Source of the DNA: an uncultured Clostridia bacterium
Lineage (GTDB): Bacteria > Bacillota > Clostridia > Lachnospirales > CAG-274
Direction of reading: 5' to 3'
Assembly: GCA_947630725.1 (NCBI GenBank)
Contig: CANRIS010000015.1
Span: forward strand, 1-62,221
DNA: 62,221 nucleotides
The notes beneath the pieces were generated by a model that was not told the origin of the DNA, did no database searches, and saw only the letters and a program-made list of their open reading frames with translations. The position numbers and the translations under genes are program-made. This document shows positions 35,543-44,196 of this stretch, piece after piece. Every line of letters begins with the position of its first letter. Positions within the stretch are counted from its first letter, which is position 1.

Positions 35543-36020
35543 TTATAAGTTTTCTTTGATCCTGTTGATGATCACGCTGTATTCCTCATCTGTCAGATAC
35601 TTGGGAGAATTTACATTCATTTCAAATGTACCGCCGAAGGTTGTAACCGCTCTCCTGCCCGGGAGGAGCAATATGTACATGAAGATGGGGAAGTGTGTCG
35701 GAAATCACTCCGTGGTTTACCTTTGCCTTGTCCTCTTTATCATATCTACTCATATTTTATCCTTGAAGTATCCCGAAAAAACAAGTTTTTTATTTTTTAT
35801 ACATGACCATATTTCATATAAACAAGTGCTGACTCAGGAATGGGCTTATTTGCAAGATAGTCTGCCCGATAGCGCCGGTATACGGAGTCGGGGCCTTTAC
35901 CCGCAGCCTCAAGTTCTGCTTTGGTAACTATTCTTTAACCTGTATCCGTTGCCGCATAAGCGGAAAAATACAGGCTTAATGCCAATAATGAGCTTAAAAT
36001 TAATGATACGATTTTTTCAT
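35543..36020 (-). pseudogene. Decayed secreted protein
   Basis: GGGAGGT precedes ATG 36020. One A lost from an A-run shifts the frame, but when restored the protein starts with a signal peptide, MKKIVSLILSSLLALSL..AYA. It continues VTKAELEAAGKGPDSVYRRYRADYL, then DKEDKAKVNHGVISDTLPHLHV and, after another shift near 35660, GGTFEMNVNSPKYLTDEEY. An in-frame stop also lies after the signal peptide. No family is recognised with confidence. Confidence 0.6.
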
Positions 36021-36110
36021 AGAAAATACCTCCCTGTTTTTTCTATATTCTAACAGAAAAAGACACTTGTGTACTATGCCGGCAGCATAATATGATGAGG
36101 TATTTTAAGC

Positions 36111-36644
36111 TTAATACGGACATATGAATGTTCTTGATATGGCGTCATCAAAGTTTGTTATCGACGAGGGATCGTTTTTAAGCATTATACATCTTAAAAC
36201 AAAAAAAATGCCTGCCGCCGCAAACAGCGTTATCCATACAAGGTCATATTTTTTTATACACGACATTCCCGAATTATCGCAGTCTCTTATGCTCAGAGCC
36301 AGCGCGGCGGCTATTGCTGCGAATATAAATGATATATAGAATACGGGCGTCATATTCTGAGGCTTATAGCCGTATATGGCAATGCGGCAGTATATATAAA
36401 AAAGTATAATACACCATAGCTCGCAGAATACGAAATTGAATTTGAAGCGGAAGAACAAAAAGCTGTCAAATACCGTGTCAAGAACAATCATAAGCGGAAT
36501 AATCAGTATATATACACCGCAGATTTGATACAGTGAAAACGGCTGTGAAGAAATGCCGTATATTTCCCCACATATGGGCGCAAAGCATATAAGAGCCATT
36601 GCTGCGGCTAAAAAAAGCGTATAAAGTCGTTTTATATACATCAT
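36111..36644 (-). CDS. Polytopic membrane protein downstream of the kinase
   Basis: This 177-residue protein has about five hydrophobic segments (around 8-28, 39-60, 70-88, 100-118, 134-153), no signal for export and no recognised domain. It lies 11 bases after the Ser/Thr kinase gene on the same strand, so the two are co-transcribed. It may be a partner or substrate of the kinase. Confidence 0.6.
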   Translation of the reverse strand: MMYIKRLYTLFLAAAMALICFAPICGEIYGISSQPFSLYQICGVYILIIPLMIVLDTVFDSFLFFRFKFNFVFCELWCIILFYIYCRIAIYGYKPQNMTPVFYISFIFAAIAAALALSIRDCDNSGMSCIKKYDLVWITLFAAAGIFFVLRCIMLKNDPSSITNFDDAISRTFICPY

Positions 36645-36655
36645 AATAATTTCCC

Positions 36656-37720
36656 TTACATTTCAAAAAAATATAAAAACAGGAACAGGCTTACGGTAAA
36701 CTCACAGAAGGCGAGCATATAGCATATTATCTGTCTGAAACGCTTGCTGAGATTTTTGGTGAAAGACATTCTGTCTATAAATCCGAGATAATTGCTTGCA
36801 ATAAAAAAGGGCATAAGCACAACAAATATACTGAACATACTATATATCACAAAGTCGTCTTTGCTGCCCAGTATTGCAAGGCTCAGCACGGCGACCGCGA
36901 AGAAAAACGCCGCTGTTGTATACACAACTACTGCCGCAGCTTTTTCAAATCCGCCGCCGCCGAAACCCGGCAGCCTGCCAAAGCAGTTTATGGCTCTGCC
37001 CATTATGCCCTCCGAGCGTATTAGCGCAGCCTTTAACTCTCCCGCAGAATGATAGCGTTCCTTTGGATCTATATTTATACAGCGGTCTATAATGTAATCG
37101 AGCCTGCCTCTGTATTTTTCGTCTGTAGGAAGTTTTCCCGTCAGCATAACATTCATTATCACACCGCAGGCGTATATATCCGCCGTAACATCGGTCTGGG
37201 CAAAGCCGAACTGTTCGGGAGCCGCATATCCCGCCGTACCCAGCACATGTGTGTCGTGGGTGGTGTCTTTTTTCTTTATTCGGGATATTCCCATATCTAT
37301 CAGCATTGCTCTGCCGTTGTTTTTTATTATTATGTTGGAGGGAGTTATGTCCCTGTGAATTATTCCCTTTGAATGAAGTATGTGCATGGCGTCGCATATG
37401 TCCTTCATTATGTATGTAACCATATATACGGGCAAATTTCTCTTTTCCTCTATAATTTTTATCAGCTCCGAGCCTTCAACATACTTTTCTATCACATAAT
37501 AATTACCGTCTGTTCCCAGCACATTCCTTATATACGGCAGGCTTTCACAGCTTATCCCCACAATTCTTTTGTATATCTCCGCTGCGCTTTCGGATATTGT
37601 TTTTATTACCCAAAGACTGTTGTCCCTTATATCCCGCGCAAGGCGTACCTTCCCCTTTTTATCCAGTTTTTCGAGTGTTTTATACTGTTCAAGCTCGTAT
37701 TGCGCGGCAAGCACCGTCAT
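36656..37720 (-). CDS. Membrane Ser/Thr protein kinase (Hanks type)
   Basis: This 354-residue protein has residues 8-265 as a Hanks-type kinase domain: ATP-binding Lys40 (LWVIK), HRD loop Asp124 (IIHRDITPSNIII), DMG at 142-144 in place of DFG, the activation segment GTAGYAAPEQFG and DIYACGVIM. The glycine-rich loop is weak (LDKKGKVRLA). Three transmembrane segments follow at about 270-354, with no extracellular sensor such as PASTA. ATG 37720 has GGAGG upstream. A DNA-binding protein gene diverges 67 bases away, a likely partner. Confidence 0.88.
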   Translation of the reverse strand: MTVLAAQYELEQYKTLEKLDKKGKVRLARDIRDNSLWVIKTISESAAEIYKRIVGISCESLPYIRNVLGTDGNYYVIEKYVEGSELIKIIEEKRNLPVYMVTYIMKDICDAMHILHSKGIIHRDITPSNIIIKNNGRAMLIDMGISRIKKKDTTHDTHVLGTAGYAAPEQFGFAQTDVTADIYACGVIMNVMLTGKLPTDEKYRGRLDYIIDRCINIDPKERYHSAGELKAALIRSEGIMGRAINCFGRLPGFGGGGFEKAAAVVVYTTAAFFFAVAVLSLAILGSKDDFVIYSMFSIFVVLMPFFIASNYLGFIDRMSFTKNLSKRFRQIICYMLAFCEFTVSLFLFLYFFEM

Positions 37721-37787
37721 TTTTTTCTCCTCCGTATATTGATTTTTTTTGAAAAGTATTATATCATAATTTTGGGAGGCGGTAAAT

Positions 37788-38225
37788 ATGGATATAAAAA
37801 AAACTACCGATGAACTTTTAAAAATTTTGCAGAACAAAGAAAATATCCAAGCCTATATAAACGAAAATTCCGATGAAATGCTGGATGTAAATCTTTCTGA
37901 ATATCTGAAGCAGCTGCTTGAAAAATATAAGATTACTAAAAACGAGGCTATAAAAAATTCGAGGCTGGATCAGATATACGGTTATCAGATATTTTCGAGC
38001 GTAAAGTCCAATCCCTCCAGGGATAAGCTTATACAGCTTATTTTCGGCATAGGTCTTGAATTGAAGGACGCCCAGAGACTTCTTAGAATCGGCAAGGCAG
38101 GAGAGCTTTATTCCCGAAACAGAAGAGACAGCATCATAATTTTTGCGCTTAATAAGAAACTTGATATTGATAAATGCGATGACCTTCTTTTTGAAATGAA
38201 TGAAAAGACAATAATAAGCGAATGA
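37788..38225 (+). CDS. HTH protein divergent from the kinase
   Basis: This 145-residue protein has a helical N-terminus and a lambda-repressor-like HTH (ITKNEAIKNSRLDQIYGYQIFSSVKSNPSRDKLIQLIFGIG). It ends with YSRNRRDSIIIFALNKKLDIDKCDDLLFEM. I recall such HTH proteins next to Hanks kinases in Clostridia, where they may be phosphorylated regulators. GGAGGCGG precedes the ATG. The shared 67-base promoter gap supports a functional pair. Confidence 0.7.
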   Translation: MDIKKTTDELLKILQNKENIQAYINENSDEMLDVNLSEYLKQLLEKYKITKNEAIKNSRLDQIYGYQIFSSVKSNPSRDKLIQLIFGIGLELKDAQRLLRIGKAGELYSRNRRDSIIIFALNKKLDIDKCDDLLFEMNEKTIISE

Positions 38226-38309
38226 TTTTTCGCGGCAAAAATCTGAGGATACGCCTCTAAAAACTTGAATTTTAAGAAACAAGTAAATCGATATTTGTTG
38301 AGGTCTAAA

Positions 38310-38753
38310 ATGAAGATTGCAGAGATAAGAACAGAAAAAAAAGACTATCTTACATTACTGTTATTAGCAGATGAACAAGAGGATATGATTGACCGCTATA
38401 TTGATAGAGAAATAATGTATGTTCTTCTTGATGACGGCGTAAAAGCTGAATGCGTGATTACGGATGAGGGAAATGGCGTTATAGAGATAAAGAATATAGC
38501 AACAGAGCCTGCATATCAAGGGATGGGTTACGACAAAGCACTGATTGGGTTCGTTGTGGAAAAGTACCGGGAGAAGTATTCGGTTTTGCAGGTCGGTACC
38601 GGTGATAGCCCGCTGACAATCCCATTTTATGAACGGTGCGGCTTCGTTCGCTCACATATTGTCAGTAATTTCTTTATAGAACACTATGATCATCCAATAT
38701 ATGAATGTGGTAAGCAACTGATAGATATGGTTTATCTGCAAAGGCAAATCTAA
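38310..38753 (+). CDS. GNAT family N-acetyltransferase
   Basis: This 147-residue enzyme starts at ATG 38310. It has GVIEIKNIATEPAYQGMGYDKALIGFVVEKY with the acetyl-CoA loop (Q-G-M-G-Y-D) and PFYERCGF, typical of GNATs. Substrate unknown. It is not closely similar to the acetyltransferases at 3428 and 3941. Confidence 0.8.
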   Translation: MKIAEIRTEKKDYLTLLLLADEQEDMIDRYIDREIMYVLLDDGVKAECVITDEGNGVIEIKNIATEPAYQGMGYDKALIGFVVEKYREKYSVLQVGTGDSPLTIPFYERCGFVRSHIVSNFFIEHYDHPIYECGKQLIDMVYLQRQI

Positions 38754-39058
38754 ACTCTGTTTTATCGCCGAGTTTTATAAAATAAAATATTATAAAAACT
38801 TATCACTAAAAACAGTTTGTAGTAATATGCTGAAAGCAGCCTTTTGTCAATCTTTGAAAGATTATGCAAAATGCAGTTGAAAATATGTATACAAATTTGA
38901 GCTTTTACAATATAGTATGAAATTCTGCTGTAAACAAATACTATTTATGTTTATCAGGGCAGTCAACAGATTTTTGAATACATAAAACAACTCTTGCTTA
39001 AAACCCAGGTTGAATATACAGTATAATGTGTGTTATAATATAACAAAAGATGATAACT
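38754..39058. other. Intergenic region, no gene seen
   Basis: AT-rich, with many stops in all frames. The end carries a promoter-like TATAAT near 39022 just before the VbhA-like remnant. I see no structured RNA. Confidence 0.4.
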
Positions 39059-39261
39059 ATGTAAAAAAATATTCGGTGTCCGAGACAACCAGAGTTGAAA
39101 GATAAAAGATAGCAAATAACGCTTTGGGTATATCTACATTGGATGTAGCCGAACCAACTGAGGAAACCAAGAAATGCGTCAATGAGTATATTCTTGGAAA
39201 TATGGAAATTTCAAATGTACTTGAAGCTACCATAAATAGATATAAGGCTATGAGTATTTGA
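39059..39261 (+). pseudogene. Fragment of a VbhA-like antitoxin
   Basis: Allowing one shift after the ATG and ignoring an internal TAA, the frame reads KYSVSETTRVER and IANNALGISTLDVAEPTEETK, then VNEYILGNMEISNVLEATINRY. This agrees with the antitoxin_VbhA domain, the inhibitory partner of Fic toxins. It has two lesions and no fic gene beside it. It is outside the tRNA-fMet element, which does carry a fic gene. Confidence 0.5.
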
Positions 39262-39370
39262 CGGCAAAAAAAGGGTCTTGCGGAATAAATGATTTTTAAG
39301 CTAAAACGCAGATTTGTTGGTTAAAGCATCATGTGTCTATTTTTTAATACAAAATAAACATTAAACATCT

Positions 39371-40104
39371 AGTCAAGACCACCGGCTAAGCCGGTGGCTT
39401 GCACTACCCCTATAAGGGGATGTTACCGATCAGCGCTTGCAAGCGCTCCGAAAAGTACGTCTTCCACACCACTTTATCACACTTGCCGCTTAAGCGGCTT
39501 TTTTACTTGCTTTTCTTTACCGGCTCACCCGTAAACGGGTCAGTATGCTCATTTAGTGTTAATTGGTCATATGTTTTATCTTCCATCAATTGATTTTTTA
39601 TGTATTCTTCTATTTTCTTTGCATTTTTTCCTACTGTATCAACATAATAACCTCTACACCAAAAATGTCTGTTTCCATATTTGTACTTGAGGTTTGCATA
39701 CCTATCGAATATCATCAATGAGCTTTTCCCTTTCAGATATCCCATTACCTCTGATACACTATATTTAGGTGGTATCCTCACCAACATATGTATATGGTCG
39801 GGACAACATTCCCCTTCTATTATCTCTATCCCTTTTCTTTCACTTAAGTTTCTTAATATTTTTCCTATATCCGCTTTTATCTTACCATATATTATTTGTC
39901 GTCTGAATTTTGGCGCAAACACAATATGATACTTGCATTCCCATTTTGTATGTGCTAAACTATTTCTTGATGATTTATTCATCTTCTTACCTCCTTGCTT
40001 CTTTGGTGTGAACTCGTACTCACTACTATTTTAGCACAGGAGGCTTTTTGCTTGTAGCTTAAGCTCTTGGGCTCCACCTGCATAGCAGGTGGTTTATTTT
40101 TTTG
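39371..40104 (-). mobile_element. IS200-type insertion sequence, apparently complete
   Basis: About 730 bases bounded by subterminal hairpins: CCACCGGCTTAGCCGGTGG near 39380-39398 at the right end and CCACCTGC/GCAGGTGG near 40076-40092 at the left end. The element carries tnpA only. Its left end lies about 6 bases from the tRNA-fMet direct repeat, so it landed against the end of the larger element. Confidence 0.8.
39503..39982 (-). CDS. tnpA: IS200-family Y1 transposase
   Basis: This 159-residue HUH/Y1 transposase moves the element as single-stranded DNA. Motifs: KYHIVFAPKFRRQIIYG (N-terminal), PDHIHMLVRIPP holding the HUH pair, and catalytic Tyr in GYYVDTVGKNAKKIEEYIKNQ. Full length for IS200 TnpA, so it is probably active. 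Its start is preceded by GGAGG. Confidence 0.93.
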   Translation of the reverse strand: MNKSSRNSLAHTKWECKYHIVFAPKFRRQIIYGKIKADIGKILRNLSERKGIEIIEGECCPDHIHMLVRIPPKYSVSEVMGYLKGKSSLMIFDRYANLKYKYGNRHFWCRGYYVDTVGKNAKKIEEYIKNQLMEDKTYDQLTLNEHTDPFTGEPVKKSK

Positions 40105-40110
40105 CTGCAC

Positions 40111-40192
40111 AATAAAAACCTGAGAAGTGGCTTATTTCTCAGGCTTTTTAGTTGCGGGGGAGGATTTGAACCTCCGACCTTCGGGTTATGAG
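40111..40192. repeat. Left direct repeat: tRNA-fMet 3' fragment plus terminator
   Basis: This 82-base stretch matches 61900-61982 except for one base change (C for T) and one missing G. It holds the 3' half of tRNA-fMet from the anticodon loop and the downstream terminator hairpin CCTGAGAA/TTTCTCAGG. Identity ends exactly at the anticodon loop (TTATGAG). It is the piece displaced by integration. Confidence 0.9.
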
Positions 40193-40305
40193 AGGGTTTG
40201 CATAGTTTTTTACAGTTAAAATCCTTCTGAAATATTATAAAATATATACTTTTCGTTGTAAAATGCGCTGTTTTATTTCGTTTATTTCATTGGTTTTTAT
40301 AAGAC

Positions 40306-40326
40306 TGTTCCCAAAAGTGTTCCCAA
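40306..40326 (+). repeat. Arm-type repeat, left end
   Basis: Two tandem TGTTCCCAA units at 40306-40326, 114 bp inside the left crossover point. A near-identical pair stands at 61852-61872 in the same orientation. Likely integrase arm-binding sites. Confidence 0.6.
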
Positions 40327-40365
40327 TACCGGGTTATTCTGTAAGGCATTTACTTTTATAAAATC

Positions 40366-40571
40366 TTATATAAAGCTGATTGGCACAATCAGATTATCGC
40401 TGTCAAAAGCGCTTAGCTTTTCAGCCAGACAGAGTACAGCGCCTGTCACCTGTTCTGAAAGCCTTTAAGTATTTCGCTTATGGCATAGTTTTCAAGTATA
40501 GCATCGTTTATAGCGCCCCTTTGCAAAGTTTCCGGATTACTCCATTTCGTAAGATAACAAACAAGACCTGT
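40366..40571 (-). pseudogene. C-terminal remnant of a DUF4143-type AAA ATPase
   Basis: The minus strand reads YLTKWSNPETLQRGAINDAI, then LENYAISEILKGFQN, and after a frameshift AEKLSAFDSDNLIVPISFI and a stop. This is the pattern of the end of AAA proteins with a DUF4143 domain (ETLxxGAxxGAxLExYVxSEI...NYIVP). The rest of the gene is absent, so this fragment lies as a scar at the left end of the element. Confidence 0.6.
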
Positions 40572-40643
40572 GTCCCTCTTTCGGCTAAAACTTGTTATAA
40601 ATATATTTTAGCCGATATTTTTCATATTTTTAACTTTTTTATT

Positions 40644-41666
40644 TTACATGTATTCCTTACAGCTATGGCGTTCTATAATACGGTGAGGTACTATTATTTT
40701 TGTAGGCATAAGATTGGGGTTTTCGATATGATTTATAACCTGTGAGGCCGCTTCTATGCCCAACTGAACCGTATTTATATTTACGGAGGTAAGGGAAGGT
40801 GAGGTAAGTCTGGCAAACAGGGAATTATTGAAAGAGACTATGGACAAATCCTCCGGTATGGAAATATTCATTTCAATGCAGACTCTTTCAAGGGCAACAG
40901 CAAACAAATCATCGCTTACAAGAATGGCAGAGGGTCTGTCCTTTCTGCCTAAAAGAGTATGGAGTACATCCGAATGTTCTTCGGGTATAAAGGGCATTTC
41001 GATTATGTTATCGGGGTTTACGGGAAGATTGTTGTTTAAAAGCGCAAGCTGATAGCCCGATTTTCTGTCTGCGGAAAACATAAAATTGCTGTCACTGCCG
41101 AGATATGCTATATTTCTGTGACCAAGCCTTATAAGGTACTCCACAGCTTCCTGTGCCGCAAGTATATTGTCGTTGTCTATATATACAGCCTGATTTGTAA
41201 AACAGGAGGACTTGCCTATAACCACATAGAGTATTCCCTCATTATACATATAATCTGCCACGCTGTCATTCTGCTTTGAATATGTAATTACGAAGCCGTC
41301 AACTTTTCCTTCCTTTACGGTATTTTTTATAATTGAAATAATTTCTTCATCGTCCTTGCCTGTTATGACTGTATTCATATAGTTGTGTCTGTTGCAGAAT
41401 TGGCTTACGCCTCTTATTACCTCAAGATAAAAAGAATTTTCAAATGATTCCTTCTGGGACGGGGGCAGAATTATTCCTATTGTTTTTCCTTCATTAATAT
41501 TTTGATTGTCCGTTTGTATATTGGGTTCATAGCCCAGCTGCTCCATTGCTCTGCGAACCCTCTCTTTGGTTTCACGGCTTATGGACGGGTTATCCTTACA
41601 TACTCTCGATACTGTAGAGGTTGAAACCCCCGCCAATGCCGCAACGTCCTTTAATTTAACTGCCAT
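40644..41666 (-). CDS. LacI-family regulator of the maltose PTS operon
   Basis: This 340-residue repressor has the LacI HTH (VKLKDVAALAGVSTSTVSRVCKDNPSISRETKERVRRAMEQLGYEPN) and a sugar-binding core with LGHRNIAYLGS and LVSDDLFAVALERV. It diverges from the PTS gene; the gap of 325 bases holds a promoter with an overlapping palindrome. By analogy with MalR of Firmicutes it should repress until maltose or a derivative binds. The effector is inferred. Confidence 0.93.
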   Translation of the reverse strand: MAVKLKDVAALAGVSTSTVSRVCKDNPSISRETKERVRRAMEQLGYEPNIQTDNQNINEGKTIGIILPPSQKESFENSFYLEVIRGVSQFCNRHNYMNTVITGKDDEEIISIIKNTVKEGKVDGFVITYSKQNDSVADYMYNEGILYVVIGKSSCFTNQAVYIDNDNILAAQEAVEYLIRLGHRNIAYLGSDSNFMFSADRKSGYQLALLNNNLPVNPDNIIEMPFIPEEHSDVLHTLLGRKDRPSAILVSDDLFAVALERVCIEMNISIPEDLSIVSFNNSLFARLTSPSLTSVNINTVQLGIEAASQVINHIENPNLMPTKIIVPHRIIERHSCKEYM

Positions 41667-41888
41667 AATTCGTACCTCCTTTTCTTTTTACAATCTCATA
41701 TTAATATTATTATATATTATTTGCATTAATTTGTCAACATTATTGCGGGATTATACGTTTTACTTGCGTAAAAAAGTTGCATATGGGAAGGTTAAGAAAA
41801 GAACCTATGCAATACCTACAATCAGAGAGGAGAAATTTTGTAAAAATTCTACAAAAATCAAAATTTAAGCAAAAAATCTAAGCACCCT

Positions 41889-41918
41889 CTTGCAAATGTT
41901 ATGCAAGTGATATATAAT
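41889..41918 (+). promoter_or_regulatory. PTS operon promoter with overlapping LacI-type operator
   Basis: TTGCAA (41890-41895), 17 bases, TATAAT (41913-41918). The palindrome CTTGCA-7-TGCAAG (41889-41907) overlaps the -35 box, where a LacI-type repressor would block polymerase. A second short palindrome TTTAC/GTAAA lies near 41759-41772. Confidence 0.7.
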
Positions 41919-41991
41919 AGTTGTATAGAGTTACAGAGCGTTGCACATATTTGCACACAATTTAAATCTGTTTTAAAAAGGAGGAATTATT

Positions 41992-44184
41992 ATGGTTAAG
42001 ACGGAAGACAAGAAAAGCCTGACTATTATGTCACCGCTTAACGGAAAAGCAGTGGCTCTCGAACAAGTGCCGGATCCTGTTTTTTCAGACAAGGTTTTGG
42101 GAGACGGCTGTGCGGTTATACCCGATGACGGAAGGATATACAGTCCTGTTAACGGAGAAATCACTTCTATTGCGGAAACACTTCATGCTTACGGTTTCCG
42201 TTCGGAGGAGGGTATAGAAATACTTGTACATTTTGGTTTGGAGACTGTTTCCCTTCAGGGGGAAGGCTTCAAATCTAATGTAAAAGTTGGCGACAGGGTC
42301 AAAGCAGGTGACCTTGTGGCTGAGGCGGATATTAAAATGTTAAAGAACAAAGGCTTTAACCTTATCACTCCCGTTCTTATATGTGACGGAGCGGAGGATA
42401 TGGAAATGACAGTTAATGAGGGCAGCGTTAAAAAAGGAACCTCGGTTTTATTGACCTTGTCCGAAAAGAAATCGGAAGAGACTGTACAGGCGGAAAAACC
42501 TGTACAGGTGACTGAAAACACAAAGCCTGAACCTGAAAAGAAGGGCTTTGGTATAAACTTTGATTTTCTCCAGAAGCTTGGAAAGGTTCTTATGACTGTA
42601 ATTGCCGTTATGCCTGCGGCAGGTCTTATGATAAGCCTTGGAAAGCTTATAGCTATGGCGGGGGGAGACATAAATGTCCTTGTAACCATTGGCGGAGTAA
42701 TGGAAAACATAGGCTGGGCCATAATCAATAACCTTCACATTCTCTTTGCTGTTGCCATAGGCGGCTCATGGGCAAAGGAAAGGGCAGGAGGAGCCTTTGC
42801 CGCACTTATCGCCTTTGTGCTTATAAACAATATTACAGGTACGTTCTTCGGTGTAACAAGTGATATGCTTAATACGGAAGGCAGTGTAGTATATTCACTG
42901 TTTGGCAAGGAAATGCTGGTTGAAAATTATTTTACATCTGTTTTGGGGGCGCCTGCTCTTAATATGGGTGTGTTTGTGGGTATAATTTCGGGCTTTGTAG
43001 GCGGTATTGTATACAACAAATTCTATAATTTCAGAAAGCTGCCCAATGCACTTTCATTTTTCAACGGAAAACGCTTTGTTCCTCTTGCCGTAATATTCTA
43101 TTCGACAATTGTGTCAATAGTTATGGCTGTAATATGGCCCGTTGTTCAGTCGGGAATAAACTCCTTTGGTATCTGGATAGCAAATTCTTCAGACACCTCA
43201 CCTATTCTGGCTCCCTTTATATACGGTACACTGGAAAGGCTTCTTCTTCCCTTCGGACTTCACCATATGCTTACCATACCTATGAATTATACGTCCTTTG
43301 GCGGTACATATGAAATTCTTACAGGCACCAATGCCGGAACGGCAGTATACGGACAGGATCCCTTGTGGCTTGCATGGGTAACGGATCTTATAAACTTTAA
43401 AAAAGCCGGAGATATGGCTTCATACACAAATCTTATGGAAACAGTGACGCCCGCCCGTTTCAAGGTAGGTCAGATGATAGGTGCAACAGGTCTCCTTCTT
43501 GGCATAGCTCTCGCTATGTATCGCAGGGTAGACGCTGACAAGAGAAAGAATTATCGCTCTATGTTTATATCAACGGCTCTTGCGGTATTTCTTACAGGCG
43601 TTACAGAACCTCTTGAATTTATGTTCATGTTCTGTGCAATTCCTCTTTATATTGTATATGCAATTTTGCAGGGCTGCGCCTTTGCCCTTGCAGGCGTAAT
43701 TCATCTGAGACTGCATTCTTTCGGTAATCTGGAATTTTTCACAAGGGTTCCTATGTCTATAAACGCAGGTCTTTCGGGTGATATAATAAATTTTGTAATA
43801 AGTGTTGTGGTATTTTTTGCCATAGGATATTTTGTAGCATACTTTATGATAGGAAAGTTTAAGTTTGCAACCCCGGGACGTCTTGGAAACTATCAGTCGG
43901 AAGGCTCAGATGACGAAGCTGAAAGTGGCACAAAACAAGCCTCTTCCGGTGGGGGTCAGCCCGAACGAATAATAGCTCTTTTGGGAGGACGTGAAAATAT
44001 AATTCTTGTAGATGCCTGTATGACAAGACTGCGTGTTACCGTAAAAGATCCCGAAAAGGTAGCTGATGCAGATTCATGGAAGGCTGAGGGAGCTTTGGGA
44101 CTTCTTAAAAAAGGAACAGGTATACAGGCTATTTACGGACCTAAGGCTGATGTGTTAAAATCAGATATAAATGATATACTTTAA
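41992..44184 (+). CDS. malT: PTS maltose/glucose-type EIIACB permease
   Basis: This 730-residue fused permease imports and phosphorylates the sugar. The order is EIIA-EIIC-EIIB: EIIA (1-160) with active His80 in ILVHFGLETV and His65 before it; EIIC (about 195-620) with many transmembrane helices (IAVMPAAGLMISLGKLIA and VTEPLEFMFMF, the sugar site); EIIB (655-730) with phosphocysteine Cys676 in ACMTRLRV. The glucose-superfamily EIIC plus the MapP and MalQ neighbours point to maltose. The malT symbol is given by analogy with Enterococcus. Confidence 0.88.
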   Translation: MVKTEDKKSLTIMSPLNGKAVALEQVPDPVFSDKVLGDGCAVIPDDGRIYSPVNGEITSIAETLHAYGFRSEEGIEILVHFGLETVSLQGEGFKSNVKVGDRVKAGDLVAEADIKMLKNKGFNLITPVLICDGAEDMEMTVNEGSVKKGTSVLLTLSEKKSEETVQAEKPVQVTENTKPEPEKKGFGINFDFLQKLGKVLMTVIAVMPAAGLMISLGKLIAMAGGDINVLVTIGGVMENIGWAIINNLHILFAVAIGGSWAKERAGGAFAALIAFVLINNITGTFFGVTSDMLNTEGSVVYSLFGKEMLVENYFTSVLGAPALNMGVFVGIISGFVGGIVYNKFYNFRKLPNALSFFNGKRFVPLAVIFYSTIVSIVMAVIWPVVQSGINSFGIWIANSSDTSPILAPFIYGTLERLLLPFGLHHMLTIPMNYTSFGGTYEILTGTNAGTAVYGQDPLWLAWVTDLINFKKAGDMASYTNLMETVTPARFKVGQMIGATGLLLGIALAMYRRVDADKRKNYRSMFISTALAVFLTGVTEPLEFMFMFCAIPLYIVYAILQGCAFALAGVIHLRLHSFGNLEFFTRVPMSINAGLSGDIINFVISVVVFFAIGYFVAYFMIGKFKFATPGRLGNYQSEGSDDEAESGTKQASSGGGQPERIIALLGGRENIILVDACMTRLRVTVKDPEKVADADSWKAEGALGLLKKGTGIQAIYGPKADVLKSDINDIL

Positions 44185-44196
44185 GGAGTCGATTAT

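Noticed and set aside
40380..40745. Plus-strand open frame of 121 codons before the LacI gene
   Set aside because: It overlaps the lacI-type gene and the DUF4143 remnant on the other strand and has no start signal; the minus-strand reading shows real protein similarity.
42255..42738. Antisense frames under the PTS permease
   Set aside because: Shadows of a well-supported coding sequence with all EIIA and EIIC motifs.
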